Shown piece by piece: positions 10,938 to 14,405 of a stretch of DNA of 14,405 nucleotides. The first letter of the stretch is position 1. Each line of letters begins with the position of its first letter. Position numbers and translations under genes: made by a program. Origin of the DNA: an uncultured Phascolarctobacterium sp. (GTDB lineage Bacteria; Bacillota; Negativicutes; Acidaminococcales; Acidaminococcaceae); NCBI GenBank assembly GCA_946002345.1, contig CAMFZA010000013.1:1-14405 (forward strand), written 5' to 3'. Below the pieces are notes generated by a model that worked only from the letters and a program-made list of their open reading frames with translations, made no database searches and was not told the origin of the DNA.

Positions 10938-12233
10938 TTGTTTTCTAGATTAGTGTGTAGTTTGCTCTTGGCAGTGGGAATTTTGCTGCAGCCCCTGGCT
11001 GTGGCGGCCAGCGGTATCACCACCTATCCGGCCTTGGTGAGCCCAGCATATTGGCTCAAGCAAAATCAGGAGGGGGACAAGCTGGTGCTGGATGATAAGG
11101 GCATTGACAGCTTCAATACGAAAATCCTCAGTGTTTCCCGCACCGTTTTTGACTTAAGCGCTTATCCGACTACTGTCAGCGGTGACGCCCTCAAGACACG
11201 CATTATGAATTATGCGGTGCTGGAGGATGACTTATATTTAAATGGCAATAAGGTCAGCGATAATTATAAAAATATTTTACGCAGTCAAACCAATATTAAG
11301 GCCATTCCGGCCACGGTGACTGTGCGCTATGCAGTGACCACCACCAGAGCACCCATTCGCAATTTGCCCACGGGGCAGGGGCTTTTCTATTATGCGGCGG
11401 ATAAGGAATTTGATGTGCTGCAGGAAACCAGCCTGGACCCGGGGGAGCCGGTGGCCATTTTGCATCAAAGCACCAATGGGTATTTTTATTATGTGCAAAG
11501 CTATAATTACAGCGGTTGGATTTCCCGCTTTAATGTGGGCCTGACGGACAAAAGGACTTGGCTGCAGTATGCCAAGCCCAAGGATTTTTTGGTGGTGACC
11601 GATGCCAAATACGTTTTGCGCCTGGGCAAAAATGAGCTTTTGTACCAGCAGGGCGCTCGCATAAATCTGGTCAAGGAGGAGCCTGCCCTGTACACGGTGG
11701 AGGTGCCGGTGCGCCAGCCCAATGGCAATTTGAGCAAGACCCGTTTGCAGGTGCCCAAGGTCTCCAAGGCTGTGCACAAGGGTTATCTGCCCTATACCAG
11801 CAATAATATTGTGTCCTCCGCCTTTAAATTTTACGGCATGCCCTATGGCTGGGGCGGCCTTAAGGATAGTGTGGATTGCTCCGCTCTGGTGCTGAACGCT
11901 TATCGCACGGTGGGTATTTACCTGCCCCGCAACACTGATGAGCAGGCCAATACGGCTGGCATCCGCAATCTTTTGGAGGGCTTGGATAATGCCCAAAGGC
12001 TATCCGTGATTAGGGACCTGCAGCCCGGCGCCTGCCTGTACATGGATGGGCATGTGGTCATGTATATTGGTCAGATTAATGGGGCACCCTATAGCATCCA
12101 TGCCCTGGGCTCCCATTATGTGAAGGGCGTGCGGCAGCGGGAGATGCAGGTGGTGGTCAGCGATTTGACACTGCAGCGCAGCAGCGGCAACAGCTTTTTG
12201 GCAGATTTACAAACGGCAGTAGAGTTTAAATAA
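10938..12233 (+). CDS. Secreted NlpC/P60 peptidoglycan endopeptidase with SH3-like regions
   Basis: 431 residues from TTG 10938, chosen because AAAGGAGG sits 7 bases upstream and the protein then begins with a clean signal peptide (MFSRLVCSLLLAVGILLQPLAVAAS). The in-frame ATG at 10908 would add ten residues and precede that site. The middle (about 130-290) contains SH3-like repeats: TTTRAPIRNLPTG…GEPVAILHQSTNGYFYYVQSYNYSGWISRFNVGL, and a second with KYVLRLGKN. The C-terminal NlpC/P60 domain shows YGWGGLKDSVDCSALV with Cys314, H372 in GHVVMYIG and H388 in SIHALG as the catalytic triad. It should cut stem peptides in the wall after export. pepA follows after 21 bases, so they may be cotranscribed. 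Confidence 0.9.
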   Translation: MFSRLVCSLLLAVGILLQPLAVAASGITTYPALVSPAYWLKQNQEGDKLVLDDKGIDSFNTKILSVSRTVFDLSAYPTTVSGDALKTRIMNYAVLEDDLYLNGNKVSDNYKNILRSQTNIKAIPATVTVRYAVTTTRAPIRNLPTGQGLFYYAADKEFDVLQETSLDPGEPVAILHQSTNGYFYYVQSYNYSGWISRFNVGLTDKRTWLQYAKPKDFLVVTDAKYVLRLGKNELLYQQGARINLVKEEPALYTVEVPVRQPNGNLSKTRLQVPKVSKAVHKGYLPYTSNNIVSSAFKFYGMPYGWGGLKDSVDCSALVLNAYRTVGIYLPRNTDEQANTAGIRNLLEGLDNAQRLSVIRDLQPGACLYMDGHVVMYIGQINGAPYSIHALGSHYVKGVRQREMQVVVSDLTLQRSSGNSFLADLQTAVEFK

Positions 12234-12254
12234 GACATAAGTGAGGTATGCATC

Positions 12255-13739
12255 ATGCTCAATGGATTGGAGATTAAGGCTGGGGCCTTGGCCCCAGTGG
12301 ATTTTAAGAAAATAGATGGCTTGGGACTGTTCCTGTGCAAGGAGTGCTTGGCAGCATTGCCCAAGCTGGACCTGCCGGAGCAGCTGGTGACGGCGCTGAC
12401 GGCTTACGCCCAGCGCCATGAGGACATGTTCGCAGTGGGCACCATTAGTGAATTGGTGCTTCCCCAGGATAAAGGCCTTGTGACGGTGGTTGTGGCCGGC
12501 TGTGGCGAGGGCTCGGAGTGCAAGCCCGTGGCCTTTCGCAAGGCGGCCGGGGAGGCAGCTCGGGCGCTGGGCAAGGCCAAGGTTACGCAGGCCGTGGCCT
12601 GTGCGCCCATTTTGACCAATCCCAAGCGTGGTGCCTATTTGGAGGCCATCGTAGAGGGCCTGTATTTGGGCGCGTACAGCTTCGATGAGTTCAAGAGCGA
12701 AGCGAAGAAGCCGACTGCATGCGTTGTGACGTTGTGCTCTGCTATCGACCAGGCGGAGGCTTTGGTGGCCAAGGCAACGGTGAGCGCGGAGGCAGTGTGC
12801 TTCACTCGTGATTTGGTGAACCGTCCGGGCAACGTGGTGAATCCCAAGGTGATGGCTGAGGAAGCGCTTCAATTAGGCAAGGAGCTACCCTTGGAGGTAG
12901 AGGTTTTGGACGAAGTCCAAATGGCAGAGCGCCAGATGGGCGCCATCCTGGCCGTGGGTCAGGGCAGCGTGAATCCGCCGCGCCTGATTACCTTGAAATA
13001 TAACGGAGCAGGTGATGCGCCCTACGTGGCCTATGTGGGTAAGGGCATTACCTTTGATAGCGGCGGCATTTCCATCAAGCCCGACGACGGCATGGGGGAA
13101 ATGAAGGACGATATGAGCGGTGCCGGCGCCGTGCTGGGCGCCATGAAGGCCATTGCCACCCTGGGGTTAAAGTGCAATGTGCTGGGTATTTTGGCATGCG
13201 CCGAAAACATGCCCGGTGGTCGGGCCCAACGTCCCGGCGATATTGTGCGGGCGGCCAACGGCAAGACCATCGAGGTTATTTCCACCGATGCGGAGGGACG
13301 CATGGTGTTGGCGGACGCAGTGGATTATGCCTGCAGGCTGGGAGCCAAGCAGGTTATCGATATTGCCACATTAACCGGAGCGGTGATTATTGCCTTGGGC
13401 AAGGAGACCAGCGGCATTGTGGCCAATGATGATGCTTTGGTGGAGCAAATTAAAAAGGCCGGCAAGTTTGCCGGCGAAAATTATTGGCAGCTGCCCAGTC
13501 TGCCCGAATGCAAGGAGGCTCTTAAGAGTGATGTGGCCGATTTGCTCAATAGCGCCGGACGTCCCGGTGGCTGCATTACCGGTGGCCTCTTCATCGGTGA
13601 ATTTGTGGCCAAGGATACGAGCTGGGCTCACCTGGATATTGGTGGCACCTCCACCGCCACGAAGGATAGTGGGCACAAGGTGAAGGGCGGTACGGGCTTT
13701 GGCACGCTGACGCTGATTAAATTGGCAGAGATGCTATAA
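12255..13739 (+). CDS. pepA: Leucyl aminopeptidase (M17, cytosol aminopeptidase)
   Basis: 494 residues, normal for the family. It removes N-terminal residues from peptides in the cytoplasm, using two metal ions, usually as a hexamer. The C-terminal catalytic half carries every expected ligand: K263 and D268 in GKGITFDSGG, K275 in ISIKPDD, D286 in MKDDMSGA, and D345 and E347 with R349 in STDAEGRM, spaced as in characterised M17 enzymes. NRPGNVVNP, LTGAVIIALG and GGCITGGLFIGEF are also typical. GAGG lies about 9 bases before the ATG. It follows the secreted NlpC/P60 gene, a plausible pairing of wall-peptide release with peptide degradation, though that link is inference. It could retain a DNA-binding role as in E. 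coli PepA, but nothing here shows that. Confidence 0.95.
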   Translation: MLNGLEIKAGALAPVDFKKIDGLGLFLCKECLAALPKLDLPEQLVTALTAYAQRHEDMFAVGTISELVLPQDKGLVTVVVAGCGEGSECKPVAFRKAAGEAARALGKAKVTQAVACAPILTNPKRGAYLEAIVEGLYLGAYSFDEFKSEAKKPTACVVTLCSAIDQAEALVAKATVSAEAVCFTRDLVNRPGNVVNPKVMAEEALQLGKELPLEVEVLDEVQMAERQMGAILAVGQGSVNPPRLITLKYNGAGDAPYVAYVGKGITFDSGGISIKPDDGMGEMKDDMSGAGAVLGAMKAIATLGLKCNVLGILACAENMPGGRAQRPGDIVRAANGKTIEVISTDAEGRMVLADAVDYACRLGAKQVIDIATLTGAVIIALGKETSGIVANDDALVEQIKKAGKFAGENYWQLPSLPECKEALKSDVADLLNSAGRPGGCITGGLFIGEFVAKDTSWAHLDIGGTSTATKDSGHKVKGGTGFGTLTLIKLAEML

Positions 13740-13765
13740 GCAGCTGTGGCTGTGAGGATAAAAAG

Positions 13766-14405
13766 ATGATTGTTAGGGAGAAGCTTGCCGCAGATAATGA
13801 TTTGACGGCAAAGAATGCTTTAGTAGATTTACATATGCACAGCACCTTTAGTGACGGACGCTACACTCCCACCATGCTGGTGGAGGAGGCGGCGGCCAAG
13901 GGGCTGGCTGTTATTGCGCTGACGGACCACGATTCTTGGAACGGCGTGGCAGAGGCTAAGGCGGCCGCAGCCCGTTTGGGCCAGGTGCGTGTTTTGACAG
14001 GCGTGGAGCTGGGAACCCAGTACGAGGATGATTCGGTGCATATTTTGGGTTACCATGTGAGTACGGACTGCGTGGCACTGCGAGAGAAAATGGACGAGCT
14101 GCGCCACGGTCGGGAGCGGCGCCTGGAGAAGATGCTGGCCAAGCTGCACAGCTTGGGCTATCCCATTCAGGTGGAGGCCTGCGACCCTCTGAACAGGGCG
14201 GTGGGGCGTCCCCATGTGGCCAAGGCTCTGGTGGCGGCAGGGTATTTTCTCACGGTGCAGGAGGTTTTTGATGCCCTGCTGCATCGAGGTGGGCCGGCCT
14301 ATGTGCCCCAGCCCAAGCTGTCCCCGGCGGCGGCGGTGGAGCTGATTCACCAAGCTGGAGGCATAGCAGTGCTAGCCCACCCCTCGGAGCTTAGCGATAG
14401 CACCT
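13766..14405 (+). CDS. PHP-domain phosphoesterase, 5' part (partial)
   Basis: Open to the window end, 213 codons seen. The PHP metal-binding motifs are VDLHMHSTFSDGRYTP (H23 and H25), ALTDHDSWNG, GVELG, HILGYH and VLAHPSE. ERRLEKMLAKLHSLGYPI, VGRPHVAKALV and GPAYVPQPKLSPAAAVELIHQAGG follow the order seen in the YciV/TrpH-type family, whose E. coli member (RNase AM) acts on nucleoside 3',5'-bisphosphates and as a 5'-3' exoribonuclease. The substrate here is inferred from family. The start is ATG 13766 with GAGG about 9 bases upstream; about 15 residues precede the conserved VDLHMHS. It lies 26 bases after pepA, same strand, and probably in the same transcript. Confidence 0.88.
   Translation, partial: MIVREKLAADNDLTAKNALVDLHMHSTFSDGRYTPTMLVEEAAAKGLAVIALTDHDSWNGVAEAKAAAARLGQVRVLTGVELGTQYEDDSVHILGYHVSTDCVALREKMDELRHGRERRLEKMLAKLHSLGYPIQVEACDPLNRAVGRPHVAKALVAAGYFLTVQEVFDALLHRGGPAYVPQPKLSPAAAVELIHQAGGIAVLAHPSELSDST

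Noticed and set aside
11277..11996. Minus-strand open frame (239 codons) inside the NlpC/P60 gene
   Set aside because: Antisense shadow of a gene with signal peptide and full catalytic triad; no family resemblance.

Overview
The window reads as a bacterial chromosome segment with Gram-positive-type ribosome binding sites. A cobalamin riboswitch, a lower-ligand attachment operon, an NlpC/P60 secreted protein and a DUF4143-family protein are consistent with a gut Bacillota, probably a Negativicute of the Acidaminococcaceae kind (Phascolarctobacterium-like). That assignment is an inference from gene content and codon style, not from a marker gene.

Layout. (1) 1-225: 3' end of galE. (2) about 226-4700: an AT-rich accessory island of small genes, nearly all on the minus strand. 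It holds a HEPN-like hypothetical on the plus strand, an orphan 91-aa protein, two decayed Rpn-type nuclease remnants, a hicAB toxin-antitoxin pair, a lone MNT nucleotidyltransferase, a DUF2442-HTH protein under a palindromic operator, and a 58-aa ORF coupled to a GNAT acetyltransferase. Several of these genes end in copies of the same hairpin (GCTCCCCAC-loop-GTGGGGAGC), and two unrelated genes share one promoter/leader block. (3) 4814-6037: a DUF4143 protein whose AAA ATPase half has lost its nucleotide-binding motifs. (4) 6118-10310: a cobalamin riboswitch with an attenuator-type terminator, then cobU, a full-length cobT homologue, cobS, a short degenerate cobT homologue and a cobC-type phosphatase. 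(5) 10322-10821: a zinc-ribbon protein with a strong promoter, a structured leader and a UUCG-loop terminator. (6) 10870-14405: a secreted NlpC/P60 protein with SH3-like regions, leucyl aminopeptidase pepA and the 5' part of a PHP phosphoesterase.

How the genes fit together. The cob genes cover the last steps of cobamide assembly: CobU activates cobinamide with GTP, a CobT-type enzyme activates the lower-ligand base, CobS joins the two, and CobC removes a phosphate. They are switched off when the riboswitch senses cobamide. The notable feature is two CobT homologues, one intact and one stripped of its active-site motifs. This resembles the ArsA/ArsB heterodimer of Sporomusa and Veillonella, which attaches phenol or p-cresol instead of a benzimidazole. 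The island on the left looks like a toxin-antitoxin and defence scrap-yard in which repeated terminators and promoters have accompanied gene shuffling.
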